Source: JAWLDA01 sp041686855
Lineage (GTDB): Bacteria > Bacillota > Limnochordia > DTU080 > RSA5
Direction of reading: 5' to 3'
DNA: 64,000 nucleotides
Assembly: GCA_041686855.1 (NCBI GenBank)
Contig: JAWLDA010000005.1
Coordinates: forward strand, 62,001 to 126,000
The stretch's first letter is position 1. Each line of letters opens with the position of its first letter. Positions 9,450-17,495 of the stretch are shown one piece after another. The position numbers and the translations under genes are program-made. The notes beneath the pieces are model-generated. The model saw only the letters and a program-made list of their open reading frames with translations. It did not search any database and was not told where the DNA came from.

Positions 9450-11282
9450 ATGGATGTATTTCGGCGTCTCAAACGCTACTTCTGGCCGTTCCGACGCCTT
9501 TGGTACGCCTCAATCGTATGTGGCGTTCTCATGACACTCCTGGGGCTGGTAAGACCCTTGCTCCTACAAGCGATCATTGATCGAGTCCTTACTGAGGGGC
9601 GGTACGCTGAGCTTGCCGGATGGTCGTTGGCCGTCGTCGGCGTGGCCGTCGCTCGGGGAGCCTTTCAGTACTTGCGGGCGTACCTGGGACACCTCTTTGG
9701 CGCCGACACCGTCTTTGAGCTTCGCAACAATCTGTACAGTCGGCTGCAATCGCTCTCGTTTGCATATTACGATCGAGCGAAGACGGGCGACCTGATGGCG
9801 CGTTTGGCCGGCGACGTCGAAGCGTTCCGCATGTTTTTGGCGTTCGGGTTTGCACATCTCCTCGATTTTGTACTCCTTTTCCTTCTCGGCCTTAGCGTCA
9901 TGCTCTACCTCGACTGGAGTCTCACACTGATCGTCTTGGTCACCATGCCTTTTCTCGGATACATGACGGGCCGTTTCCACGTGACGGTGCACCCTGCCTT
10001 TACCGCGCTGCGTGAAGCGATGTCAGATCTCTCGACCGTCGTTCAGGAGAACATTACGGGCGTGCGCACCGTGAAATCATTCGCACAGGAACCGGAGCAG
10101 ATCAACCACTTCGGGCGCAGAGTGGCCGACTACATAGAGAAGCACATGGCCGCCACGTCGATTTGGACGCGGTACTTCCCTACAATGGAGCTCATGGGGA
10201 ATATTGGGGTCCTGCTACTCCTTGCGATCGGGGGGAGTCGCGTCGTCAACGGCACGCTGACCATCGGTCAGTTGGCCGCGTTCTTTAGTTACATTTGGTT
10301 CATTGTTCACCCCCTGCAACAACTGGGCTATCAAATCAACAACTTGACGCAATCGATCGCGTCTGGGCAGCGGCTCCTGGAGATCCTGGATACGCCGAGA
10401 GAGGTGCGTGACGATCGCAACGCCGTTGACGTCGGACCGATCCGAGGTGACGTTACATTTCAGGGAGTCTCCTTTGCTTATGGCCGGGAGATGCCGGCTC
10501 TGAAAGAGATCGACCTCAACGTCCCGGCCGGCTCGGTTGTGGGCATTCTTGGTCCGACAGGCTCGGGGAAGTCGAGTCTCGTCAGCCTGATCCCGCGCTA
10601 TTACGATGCGACGACCGGACGGGTGCTGGTCGACGGTAAGGATGTGCGTACACTTCAACTCGACGGGTTGCGACGGCAGATCGCGATCGTCTTTCAGGAG
10701 ACATTTCTCTTCTCCACTTCGATTCGTGAGAACATTAGCTTCGCGCGCCGGGACGCGACGTTTGACGAGATCGTCGAAGCCGCCAAGTCGGCCAAAGCCC
10801 ACGACTTTATTATGGAGATGCCTGAAGGGTACGAGACACTGGTTGGTGAGCGCGGCCTGGGCCTCTCCGGCGGACAAAAGCAGCGGATCGCCATTGCTCG
10901 GGCGCTGTTGGCCGACCCGCGGATATTGATCCTAGACGACGCGACCGCAAGTGTAGACATGGAGACGGAGCACGAGATTCAAGAAGCGCTTGGAACGCTA
11001 ATGCACGGCCGCACGACCTTTATCATTGCGCACCGCATCTCGTCTGTGAAAGACGCGAATCAAATCATCGTGCTGGAGGGTGGCCGCATCGTCGAGCGCG
11101 GGACACATAAGGAACTCCTCGCACTCGGTGGACATTATCGGCACATCTACGATGTGCAGTTTCGAGATCAGGTCAGTATACTCAAGAGCCTCACCCAGGC
11201 GGCGAACGTCGGGGGACTGGCGGCGACGCTCGCTGAGGAGAGCGATGCACATGGCGAACGAAAGCGGGTGAGCTCGTCGTGA
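9450..11282 (+). CDS. ABC exporter half, degenerate-site subunit (BmrC/TM287-like)
   Basis: A 610-residue half-transporter with an N-terminal six-helix membrane domain and a C-terminal nucleotide-binding domain. Walker A is GPTGSGKSS and the signature is the canonical LSGGQKQR. Walker B ends ILILDDATASVD, with Asp in place of the catalytic Glu. That substitution marks the subunit forming the degenerate ATP site in heterodimeric exporters such as TM287/288 and BmrCD. The start is taken as ATG 9450, with GGAGG 13 bases upstream; the frame is open to 9312, but that stretch contains the promoter. Its last four bases (GTGA) overlap the start of the partner gene, so the two are translationally coupled. 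Substrate unknown; drug or lipid export is inferred from the family. Confidence 0.85.
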   Translation: MDVFRRLKRYFWPFRRLWYASIVCGVLMTLLGLVRPLLLQAIIDRVLTEGRYAELAGWSLAVVGVAVARGAFQYLRAYLGHLFGADTVFELRNNLYSRLQSLSFAYYDRAKTGDLMARLAGDVEAFRMFLAFGFAHLLDFVLLFLLGLSVMLYLDWSLTLIVLVTMPFLGYMTGRFHVTVHPAFTALREAMSDLSTVVQENITGVRTVKSFAQEPEQINHFGRRVADYIEKHMAATSIWTRYFPTMELMGNIGVLLLLAIGGSRVVNGTLTIGQLAAFFSYIWFIVHPLQQLGYQINNLTQSIASGQRLLEILDTPREVRDDRNAVDVGPIRGDVTFQGVSFAYGREMPALKEIDLNVPAGSVVGILGPTGSGKSSLVSLIPRYYDATTGRVLVDGKDVRTLQLDGLRRQIAIVFQETFLFSTSIRENISFARRDATFDEIVEAAKSAKAHDFIMEMPEGYETLVGERGLGLSGGQKQRIAIARALLADPRILILDDATASVDMETEHEIQEALGTLMHGRTTFIIAHRISSVKDANQIIVLEGGRIVERGTHKELLALGGHYRHIYDVQFRDQVSILKSLTQAANVGGLAATLAEESDAHGERKRVSSS

Positions 11283-13135
11283 ATCCTTCGAATTCAGCGC
11301 AGGCGCAAGGGAGCGCGCCGCGCGATGTGACCGAGCGGTTTGTCTACCCCGACGACCGAGCGGTCGAGCGGCCCTTTAACTGGTCGCAGCTTAAACGCCT
11401 CCTCAGTTATATGGCTCCGTACAAGCGGCTCACAGTGATCGCGGCGCTGATCACCGTCCTGGGAACAGCGGCTAACTTAGCCGTGCCTCTAATCATTGGA
11501 TATGCCATCGACTACGGTATCGGCGAACGGACACCCGGGGTTCTCGGGCGCATGGTACTCTACCTCGCTGTGTGCTACGCCGTTTGGTGGTTCGCGGCGG
11601 GGGTTCGAATACAACTCACCAACTGGATCGGTCAGCAGGTGCTGCGGGACGTACGCCAAACGCTCTTTAGTCATATCCAGTACCTCTCGTTTAACTTCTT
11701 TGACAAGCGCTCGGCCGGATCGATCCTGGTGCGTATCATCAACGACGTCAACGCTTTGCAGGAGCTCTTTACTAACGGTGTCGTCAACGTCTTGATGGAC
11801 TTGCTCATTCTGACCGGCATCATCGTCATCATGTTTAGCCTGCATCCAGGGTTGGCCATCGCGTCGTTGGTCGTCGTCCCCTTTATGTTTTTGATCTCCA
11901 CTGGGCTGCGTCGACAGATCCGGCTGAGCTGGCGCGAAGTGCGTGTGCGTTTGGCCCGCATTAACGCGCACCTCAACGAAGCGATCCAGGGGATGAAGGT
12001 GACCGAAGCGTACGTTCAAGAGCGAGAGAACATGCGCTTCTTTGATCACATTAACGACGACTATCGACGTGCGATGAACCGCTCCAGTCGGGTCGCCGAC
12101 CTCTTTATCCCCATCGTTGAGGTGACGGGCGCGGTAGGCGTCTGCATCGTCTACTGGTACGGGGCACGTCTGGTGATGGGTGATGCGCTGACGATTGGGC
12201 TTTTCATTGCGTTTGTCCAGTATCTCGGGAAGTTTTGGGAGCCAATCTCGCGGTTGGGAAACGTCTACAACCAGGTACTCCAGGCGATGGCGTCATCCGA
12301 ACGAATCTTTGAGTTCTTGGATACGAGTCCGACGGTCGCCGAAAAGCCTAATGCGTATCCGCTGCCCAAGATCGAGGGCCGGGTGAACTTTAAGGATGTC
12401 GGCTTCTCGTACAAAGCGGGCCGCCCCGCGCTCCACCGAGCGAGCCTCGATGTGAAGCCGGGTGAAGTGGTGGCTCTCGTGGGTCCCACGGGCTCGGGAA
12501 AGACGACGATCGTCAACCTCCTTTGTCGCTTTTATGACGTGAGCGAAGGGGCGTTGGAGATTGACGGTCACGATGTGCGAGAGGTGACACTCGCTTCGCT
12601 CCGCTCGCAGATCGGCATCGTATTACAGGACACTTTTCTGTTCTCGGGTACCTTGGCGGAGAATATCCGCTTCGCTCGCCCCGACGCAACGATGGATCAG
12701 GTGCGGGATGTGTGTCGCGCAGTGGGTGCTGACACATTCATCGAAAAGCTTCCTGATGGATACGAGACAGTCGTCACCGAGCGAGGAGGTGGCCTCTCGC
12801 AGGGCCAGCGCCAGCTCATTTCGTTCGCCCGTGCCCTCTTAGCCGATCCCCGCATTCTCATCTTGGACGAGGCGACGGCGAGCGTCGATACTCAGACCGA
12901 GCTTCATATTCAAGCGGCGCTGGACCGCCTCTTGCAGGGACGTACCGCCTTTGTTGTCGCCCACCGCCTCTCGACGATTCGTGGCGCCGACAAGATTGTG
13001 GTTTTGGACCATGGACGGATCGTGGAGGTCGGAACACACGACCAGTTGATGGAGGTAGGCGGCTTGTACCGCTCCTTGGTCGAGGCTCAGTTCCGCTTTG
13101 TTGACGAAGAGACGTCCAGTCCTGCAATTTCCTGA
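11279..13135 (+). CDS. ABC exporter half, catalytic subunit (BmrD/TM288-like)
   Basis: The 618-residue partner of the preceding half-transporter, started by a GTG overlapping its stop codon. The membrane domain is followed by a nucleotide-binding domain with Walker A GPTGSGKTT and an intact Walker B ILILDEATASVD. The signature is the unusual LSQGQRQL. The pairing of Asp in one Walker B with an altered signature in the other subunit is exactly the asymmetry of heterodimeric type IV exporters, so these two genes surely act as one pump. It is followed within about 20 bases by a hairpin shared with the convergent chrA gene. Confidence 0.88.
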   Translation: MNPSNSAQAQGSAPRDVTERFVYPDDRAVERPFNWSQLKRLLSYMAPYKRLTVIAALITVLGTAANLAVPLIIGYAIDYGIGERTPGVLGRMVLYLAVCYAVWWFAAGVRIQLTNWIGQQVLRDVRQTLFSHIQYLSFNFFDKRSAGSILVRIINDVNALQELFTNGVVNVLMDLLILTGIIVIMFSLHPGLAIASLVVVPFMFLISTGLRRQIRLSWREVRVRLARINAHLNEAIQGMKVTEAYVQERENMRFFDHINDDYRRAMNRSSRVADLFIPIVEVTGAVGVCIVYWYGARLVMGDALTIGLFIAFVQYLGKFWEPISRLGNVYNQVLQAMASSERIFEFLDTSPTVAEKPNAYPLPKIEGRVNFKDVGFSYKAGRPALHRASLDVKPGEVVALVGPTGSGKTTIVNLLCRFYDVSEGALEIDGHDVREVTLASLRSQIGIVLQDTFLFSGTLAENIRFARPDATMDQVRDVCRAVGADTFIEKLPDGYETVVTERGGGLSQGQRQLISFARALLADPRILILDEATASVDTQTELHIQAALDRLLQGRTAFVVAHRLSTIRGADKIVVLDHGRIVEVGTHDQLMEVGGLYRSLVEAQFRFVDEETSSPAIS

Positions 13136-13147
13136 GAAAATAAAAGA

Positions 13148-13173
13148 GCGCCCGTCAAGCGACCGGCGGGCGC
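13148..13173 (-). terminator. Terminator of chrA, overlapping its 3' end
   Basis: Arms GCGCCCG and CGGGCGC with a 12-base loop. On the minus strand the hairpin is followed by TCTTTTATTTTC. The first arm lies inside the last codons of chrA. It may also stop transcripts arriving from the ABC exporter on the plus strand, although the tail there is poor. Confidence 0.6.
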
Positions 13174-13700
13174 AGAAAGATTCCGCCCAAGACGAGCCCC
13201 ATCACGACGGCGATGACCGGATGCCACTGCAAGAGGTAGATGACCCCGAACGCGACGACGGCCAGACCGATGGCCGGAGCGGTCTTGACAAAGGTCAGGT
13301 AGTCGAGGGCCAAGGTGATAAAGAGGACCCACACAATGGGACGTACCCCAGAGATCATTCCCTGCACGACTGGGGAGCCTTTAAACCGCAAGAGGGCAGA
13401 GTAGAGGACGATCATCGCGAGGACGGTCGGTGCAATCGTTGCGATGAGTGCCACAGCCGCACCCAACCAGCCAGCCACATGGTAGCCGACGTAGCCGGCA
13501 ATCTTGGTCGCAATGGGACCGGGCAACGTATTTCCCATCGCCAACGCATTGGCAAACTCCTCTTGCGTTAACCACTTGAATTTAGAGACCGCCTCCGCTT
13601 CGATGAGCGGAATTGTGGCCGGCCCCCCACCGTACCCGACGATGTTAGCGCGGAAAAATCCAATGAAAAGCTCCAAAAGGCGTCCCATCAATTCGTTCAC
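13155..13700 (-). CDS. chrA: Chromate transporter, single CHR domain
   Basis: A 181-residue membrane protein equal to one CHR domain. It begins LFIGFFRANIVGYGGGPATIPLIE and continues with the family motif NTLPGPIATKIAGYVGY. Short chromate transporters usually work as a pair of tandem single-domain proteins. Here the convergent exporter lies on one side and about 200 gene-free bases on the other, so the partner is missing from this neighbourhood. The GTG at 13700 has a very good GGGGAGGA nine bases upstream. Chromate or sulfate export is inferred from the family only. Confidence 0.85.
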   Translation of the reverse strand: MNELMGRLLELFIGFFRANIVGYGGGPATIPLIEAEAVSKFKWLTQEEFANALAMGNTLPGPIATKIAGYVGYHVAGWLGAAVALIATIAPTVLAMIVLYSALLRFKGSPVVQGMISGVRPIVWVLFITLALDYLTFVKTAPAIGLAVVAFGVIYLLQWHPVIAVVMGLVLGGIFLRPPVA

Positions 13701-13898
13701 CGCGTGTCGTCCTCCCCGTATTGTCGCAACGCACTTTCGTACATCTGTGGTCCTTCGTGTCTCTTACCTGTGAGTAGGCATCTTGGATAGAGTTGGCGCA
13801 ATATCCTGCGAACTATAATTTCGGCAAGAGGAGAATCCTTGCGTAGGCAATAAGCCATGAGCGTTGATTGTTGAGTTTGCATTTGGAGGCCTGCAACG

Positions 13899-15281
13899 AT
13901 GCCAAAGGAACCAGGATCAGTCACCGCCGATCACGGAGTGTGGCAAGCCGGGGTCGCTCGAGTCGATGTGACGCCCCCGATTGGGGTGTGGCTGTGCGGA
14001 TTTGGGGGGAGGAAGCGGCCGGCAGAGGGGATACACGACCCGCTCCACATCACTGCAGCTGTCTTTGAGCGTGGTGGTGTGACGGTGGCTGTCGTCAGTT
14101 GTGACGTACTCTCGATCGACGCGGTCGATGTCGCGCGCGTGAGGTCGGCGATTGCGCAAAAGACGGAGATTCCCCCGCAAAACATCCTGATTCACGCGAC
14201 GCATACCCACGCTGGGCCTATCACGTCGAGCATGAGGGGATTTGGCCCTCGCGATGCGGCGTACGAATCGATCTTTTTTCGCCAGATTGCGACGGCCGTC
14301 GAGTTAGCTCACGGACGGTTAGAGCCGATTCGACTCACTTTTGGAACGGCGGACGCATCCGTCGGGATCAATCGCAGAGAAGGGGAGCCGGGCTCCATCG
14401 TTTTGGGAGAGAACCCGGATGGCCCTGTTGATAATCGCACGGCAGTCTTGGCCGCGTGGCCCTTGGCAACGGAGGTGACTCAACCACGGTTTTTGGTGGT
14501 GTGGGCGGCGGTGCATCCCGTTCTTTTCGGCGCCGACAACTACCTTTACGGGCGTGACTTCCCTCACTTTGCGATCACCCGTCTCGAAACGGCGTTTCCC
14601 GGGACGCCTTGCCTCTACCTCACGGGCGCTTGCGGCGACGTAAATCCACTGGGTATGCGTTCGGCAGACCGGTTCGACACGGCTCGGCGGCACGGAGAGC
14701 GGTTGGCCGGGGCGGCTTTGGAGGCCTTGGCCGCGGGAAGAGAGCTGGAGAAGGGACCCATTGGGGCGGTCCAGCACTGGATGGATGTTCCCTATGAAGC
14801 GGTTCCCCCTCTCAATGAGGTGCGAGCGTTGCTCCAAGCGTGGGAGGCGGAGGTACCCGTTGCATCGCCGGGGGGTGAGGAGACTCGACGCACGACCGAT
14901 CACCGCTTGCACTGGGCACATGACGCATTGAAGGCGCTCGAGGGCAGAGATCCTGATGCTCCGCTTCCCCTCTCGATCCCAACGGAACTGCAGGTTGTAC
15001 GCCTAGGGGAACTGACGTTTACGGCCATGCCGTTTGAGGTATTCACCGAGTATCAGTGGATGGTTGACGCTGCCGCGCAAGGGTACGAAAGTTTGGTCGT
15101 GGGTTACGCCAACGGGAACTACGGATACCTACCGACTCGAGCCGCCTTTGACGAGGGCGGGTACGAAGTGGACCGGGCGTGGTGGTTTTACACGCTCTCA
15201 CAGATGTCCAAGGAGGCGCCTGCCACAGTGCGCGCGGGAATCGAAAGGGTCCACCATAAGATGCAGCAGGGAACGTTGTAA
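13899..15281 (+). CDS. Neutral/alkaline ceramidase-like hydrolase
   Basis: A 460-residue protein resembling the N-terminal catalytic domain of neutral, non-lysosomal ceramidases, zinc amidases that cleave ceramide. The motif LIHATHTHAGP (His 99, 102 and 104) supplies metal ligands. The strand VVSCDVLSID precedes it, and LTGACGDVNP matches the second family block. It lacks a visible signal peptide and the C-terminal beta-sandwich of full-length ceramidases, so it may act inside the cell on another amide. GGAGG nine bases before ATG 13899 supports the start. A TATAAT hexamer at about 13815-13820 could be its -10. It is a single gene, and the substrate is uncertain. Confidence 0.75.
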   Translation: MPKEPGSVTADHGVWQAGVARVDVTPPIGVWLCGFGGRKRPAEGIHDPLHITAAVFERGGVTVAVVSCDVLSIDAVDVARVRSAIAQKTEIPPQNILIHATHTHAGPITSSMRGFGPRDAAYESIFFRQIATAVELAHGRLEPIRLTFGTADASVGINRREGEPGSIVLGENPDGPVDNRTAVLAAWPLATEVTQPRFLVVWAAVHPVLFGADNYLYGRDFPHFAITRLETAFPGTPCLYLTGACGDVNPLGMRSADRFDTARRHGERLAGAALEALAAGRELEKGPIGAVQHWMDVPYEAVPPLNEVRALLQAWEAEVPVASPGGEETRRTTDHRLHWAHDALKALEGRDPDAPLPLSIPTELQVVRLGELTFTAMPFEVFTEYQWMVDAAAQGYESLVVGYANGNYGYLPTRAAFDEGGYEVDRAWWFYTLSQMSKEAPATVRAGIERVHHKMQQGTL

Positions 15282-15309
15282 ACGAATTGTTAAACCCTAG
15301 CCGGATTGC

Positions 15310-15337
15310 TTGCATTCTCCTCTGGGTGGGATAGAAT
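15310..15337 (+). promoter_or_regulatory. Promoter of the small zinc-ribbon gene
   Basis: TTGCAT (15310-15315), a 16-base spacer, then TAGAAT (15332-15337), about 85 bases upstream of the start codon. Confidence 0.55.
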
Positions 15338-15359
15338 GTAATCGGGACATGAAATGATT

Positions 15360-15389
15360 CTCGGGGGACAGAAAACGTCCCCGAACGAG
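15360..15389 (+). promoter_or_regulatory. Hairpin in the 5' leader of the zinc-ribbon gene
   Basis: CTCGGGGGAC, a seven-base loop, GTCCCC, a three-base bulge and CGAG. There is no T-run after it, so it looks like a leader structure rather than a terminator. Confidence 0.4.
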
Positions 15390-15421
15390 AGACGGTAGGC
15401 CCAATGAGGAGAGATGCCAAA

Positions 15422-15580
15422 ATGAAAATCTGTCCCGACTGCAAGCACCGGAACGTTGGTTCGGTATACTGCTCGCACTGTGGTGGTGAGCTCCACAAGC
15501 GGACCCGTACTCTGGGCGTCTTTGAGCGTATCGCTTACGATGTGGACCGCCTGACAAACAACGCTGTTTACAACCGTTGA
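15422..15580 (+). CDS. 52-residue zinc-ribbon protein
   Basis: A very small gene with two CxxC knuckles: MKICPDCKHR at the N-terminus and YCSHCGGEL at residues 16-24. A mostly helical tail of about 28 residues follows, with no membrane segment. The four cysteines (4, 7, 17, 20) should bind one zinc ion, as in zinc-ribbon micro-proteins that often touch nucleic acid or larger complexes. GAGGAGAG lies eight bases before ATG 15422; an in-frame ATG six codons earlier overlaps that site and is less likely. It has its own promoter and a structured leader and stands alone between the ceramidase-like gene and a terminator. I do not know its function. Confidence 0.7.
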   Translation: MKICPDCKHRNVGSVYCSHCGGELHKRTRTLGVFERIAYDVDRLTNNAVYNR

Positions 15581-15912
15581 GTAGAGACGAGTAAGGCCGA
15601 TTAAGCACAACCAAACAAGCTAAGCACAACCCAGTCTCGCAAAGTGATGTTGCTCTTGCATGGTCTAGCTACCATTTGATATACGAATGTAATGCGAACC
15701 GCCCTACCGCCCGCCTCCGCAGAGAATGCGTGAGTGCGGGCGGTTCTTTATGGCGAGCGCGTGCCATAAGGGAGTCGGCCTCGGTAGGCTGCGGTCCTGG
15801 AATCGCAGGTTCTTTTAGGTCGAGTAACGAAGTATTTCTCGGCATGGTACGGTCAATTTGGGTTACGTACGATCAAGGTACACTCAGATTACGGTAGGGA
15901 GGAGTCTGCCCT
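15581..15912 (+). other. Intergenic interval with a possible short independent transcript
   Basis: About 330 bases without a gene. A direct repeat of TAAGCACAACC lies near its left end. A promoter-like TTGCAT (15656-15661), with TATACG 18 bases further on, would start a transcript near 15692 that runs almost at once into the terminator at 15707. A second promoter-like pair (TTGGGT and TACACT, about 15857-15883) lies just before the VOC gene. Nothing else was recognised. Confidence 0.35.
15707..15750 (+). terminator. Intrinsic terminator
   Basis: CCGCCCGC (15707-15714) pairs perfectly with GCGGGCGG (15736-15743) and is followed by TTCTTTA. It could end the zinc-ribbon transcript or the short transcript predicted to begin near 15692. 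Confidence 0.6.
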
Positions 15913-16293
15913 ATGCAGGTTGAGTCATTGCATCACGTCAGCATCCTCGTAACCGATCTCGAACGCGCCAAGGAGTTTTACGGTGGCGTGCTGGGCCTCA
16001 CAGAGACCAAGCGTCCTCCGTTCAACTTCCCGGGAGCCTGGTACCAGATCGGAGCGGGACAAATTCATCTCATCGTCTATCCCGAGAAAGCGCCGGAGCG
16101 CGACGGTATCGACAGTAAGGACACCCACGTGGCGTTACGCGTTGATGATTACGACGCGGCTGTGGAGAGACTAAAGAGGCACAACGTCGAGGTAAAAGAG
16201 AACCCTGATTCCTTGACTGGGTGGCCGCAGATGTACTGTGAAGATCCGGACGGCAACATCATCGAGCTGAACGCAGCGGAGCGGCGCCGGTGA
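15913..16293 (+). CDS. VOC (glyoxalase/dioxygenase fold) family protein
   Basis: A 126-residue vicinal-oxygen-chelate protein with the two beta-alpha-beta-beta-beta repeats expected. It starts VESLHHVSILVTDLERAKEFYGGVLGL, with a metal-ligand His in the LHHVSI strand. It ends YCEDPDGNIIELN, whose Glu is the usual final ligand. A GGGAGGA ribosome site precedes ATG 15913. Its stop codon overlaps the GTG of the next gene, so the two are co-expressed. The fold includes glyoxalase I, fosfomycin-resistance proteins and ring-cleaving dioxygenases, and the reaction cannot be chosen from sequence. Confidence 0.85.
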   Translation: MQVESLHHVSILVTDLERAKEFYGGVLGLTETKRPPFNFPGAWYQIGAGQIHLIVYPEKAPERDGIDSKDTHVALRVDDYDAAVERLKRHNVEVKENPDSLTGWPQMYCEDPDGNIIELNAAERRR

Positions 16294-16934
16294 TTCGGGT
16301 CGACCCTTCCAATTGGACGTCGGACTTTCGCATTGCTCGGGCTCTGGCAGAAGCGTACAGCGCTTCAGGCCTCGAGGATGTACTCTTCTTTTGCGTCGGC
16401 GATCCGGGTGAGAGTGTGAGCTTTCTCGGAAGCTCTGTCGCAGACGAGACGCGTAAGTACTTCCCCAATGTGATGGGAACGAGCGACTCTCCGATCACGG
16501 CCGACAACTTGGCGGAGTGCATCCATGAGGTTGAGAGACGCTGGCCTGATGCGTTTATCGTCGCCATTGAAGCGGGTTATGGCCGGGACTTGCACCTCGG
16601 GTCGATTGAGATTACGGATCGTCCGCTTGGAAGTCTTGGGAACCTCGACATTCTTGGACATTTTGGCGATATTACCGTCAACGCAGTGTTGCGGTTAACC
16701 CAATCGGTCCAGGCGCCGGGGGAGCGAGCCGCGGGGAGCCGGCGCGGGGCGATCGGGTTGCGGGCAGCAGTACAGGAAGTGGGCTCAGACGACGAGGCGC
16801 CAAAAGTCGGACGCAAAGCGTTTAAGCCGCTCCGACCCGACCAGGTGAACCGCAGCGCTGTCCAAAAGATCGCGGACGTAATCATTGACGGCAACCTGCG
16901 CTTTCTAAGCAAAATCGGCAAGCAGAGATTGTAA
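16290..16934 (+). CDS. DUF1256 (YyaC-like) sporulation-associated protein homologue
   Basis: A 214-residue protein whose central part fits the DUF1256/YyaC family, related to germination proteases and known from spore formers. Supporting patterns are MGTSDSPITADNL, the core strand AFIVAIEAGYGR with the spacing of the family's IDACLG motif, and HFGDITVNAVLRL, equivalent to VGDI. About 70 C-terminal residues (PGERAAGS onward) are basic and have no parallel I know. It begins with a GTG overlapping the stop of the VOC gene. The cysteine usual in the family core is replaced (EAGYG), so activity may differ. The match is to pattern, not to an alignment. Confidence 0.6.
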   Translation: MIRVDPSNWTSDFRIARALAEAYSASGLEDVLFFCVGDPGESVSFLGSSVADETRKYFPNVMGTSDSPITADNLAECIHEVERRWPDAFIVAIEAGYGRDLHLGSIEITDRPLGSLGNLDILGHFGDITVNAVLRLTQSVQAPGERAAGSRRGAIGLRAAVQEVGSDDEAPKVGRKAFKPLRPDQVNRSAVQKIADVIIDGNLRFLSKIGKQRL

Positions 16935-16997
16935 GGCTTGAGGCATAACGCTTGAGGCTACAGTCGCTCGCTTGCGTGTAGGCGGGAGGTGGTTGGT

Positions 16998-17408
16998 ATG
17001 GCGCGGTGGTTGGTCAAGACGGAGCCCAACGAGTACTCGTTCGCCGATTTGCAGGAGGCGGGACGCGACGTATGGGACGGCGTCAAAAACAATCTGGCGC
17101 TAAAGCATATGCGGGAAATGGTTCCCGGAGACGACGTGTTTGTGTACCACACCGGGAATGTGCGGGCGATAGTGGGAGTGGCCCGGGTGGTCTCGGAGCA
17201 CTATCCTGATCCCAATGAAAGCGACGAGCGATGGATTGTCGTCGACGTCGAAGCAGTGCGGCCCCTCGTTCGCCCCGTCACACTCAAGGAGATTAAAAGC
17301 GATCCCTCCTTTGCCGATTGGGAGTTAGTGCGAAACTCGCGGCTCTCCGTAATGCCCGTCCCGGAAGAGTTGTGGTCACGGGTGCTCGCAATGTCGGAGT
17401 CGGCTTGA
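16998..17408 (+). CDS. EVE-domain protein
   Basis: A 136-residue protein that is essentially one EVE domain, of the PUA-like fold that recognises modified bases in DNA or RNA. The opening WLVKTEPNEYSF, then WDGVKNNLALKHMR and GDDVFVYHTG, are hallmarks of the family, which includes thymocyte nuclear protein 1. GGGAGG lies eight bases before ATG 16998. It is a single gene; the -35 of the transketolase promoter overlaps its stop codon. Bacterial EVE proteins are often linked to restriction of modified DNA, but no nuclease is near, so a housekeeping RNA role is equally possible. Confidence 0.88.
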   Translation: MARWLVKTEPNEYSFADLQEAGRDVWDGVKNNLALKHMREMVPGDDVFVYHTGNVRAIVGVARVVSEHYPDPNESDERWIVVDVEAVRPLVRPVTLKEIKSDPSFADWELVRNSRLSVMPVPEELWSRVLAMSESA

Positions 17409-17435
17409 CAGGGACAACTCCCTTCAAAATGATAA
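17405..17435 (+). promoter_or_regulatory. Candidate promoter of transketolase
   Basis: A perfect TTGACA (17405-17410) overlaps the TGA stop of the EVE gene. The best -10 candidate is TGATAA (17430-17435), 19 bases downstream, which is longer than ideal. The predicted leader is about 55 bases. Confidence 0.45.
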
Positions 17436-17495
17436 GATGGACTCGTACACGCATGATGGATGCGTTTCGAGTACATACGGTTGGAGGTCTTTTGC

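Noticed and set aside
13697..13924. A 75-residue open frame ending where chrA begins
   Set aside because: No ribosome site or recognisable protein features; its end is simply the ribosome site of chrA.
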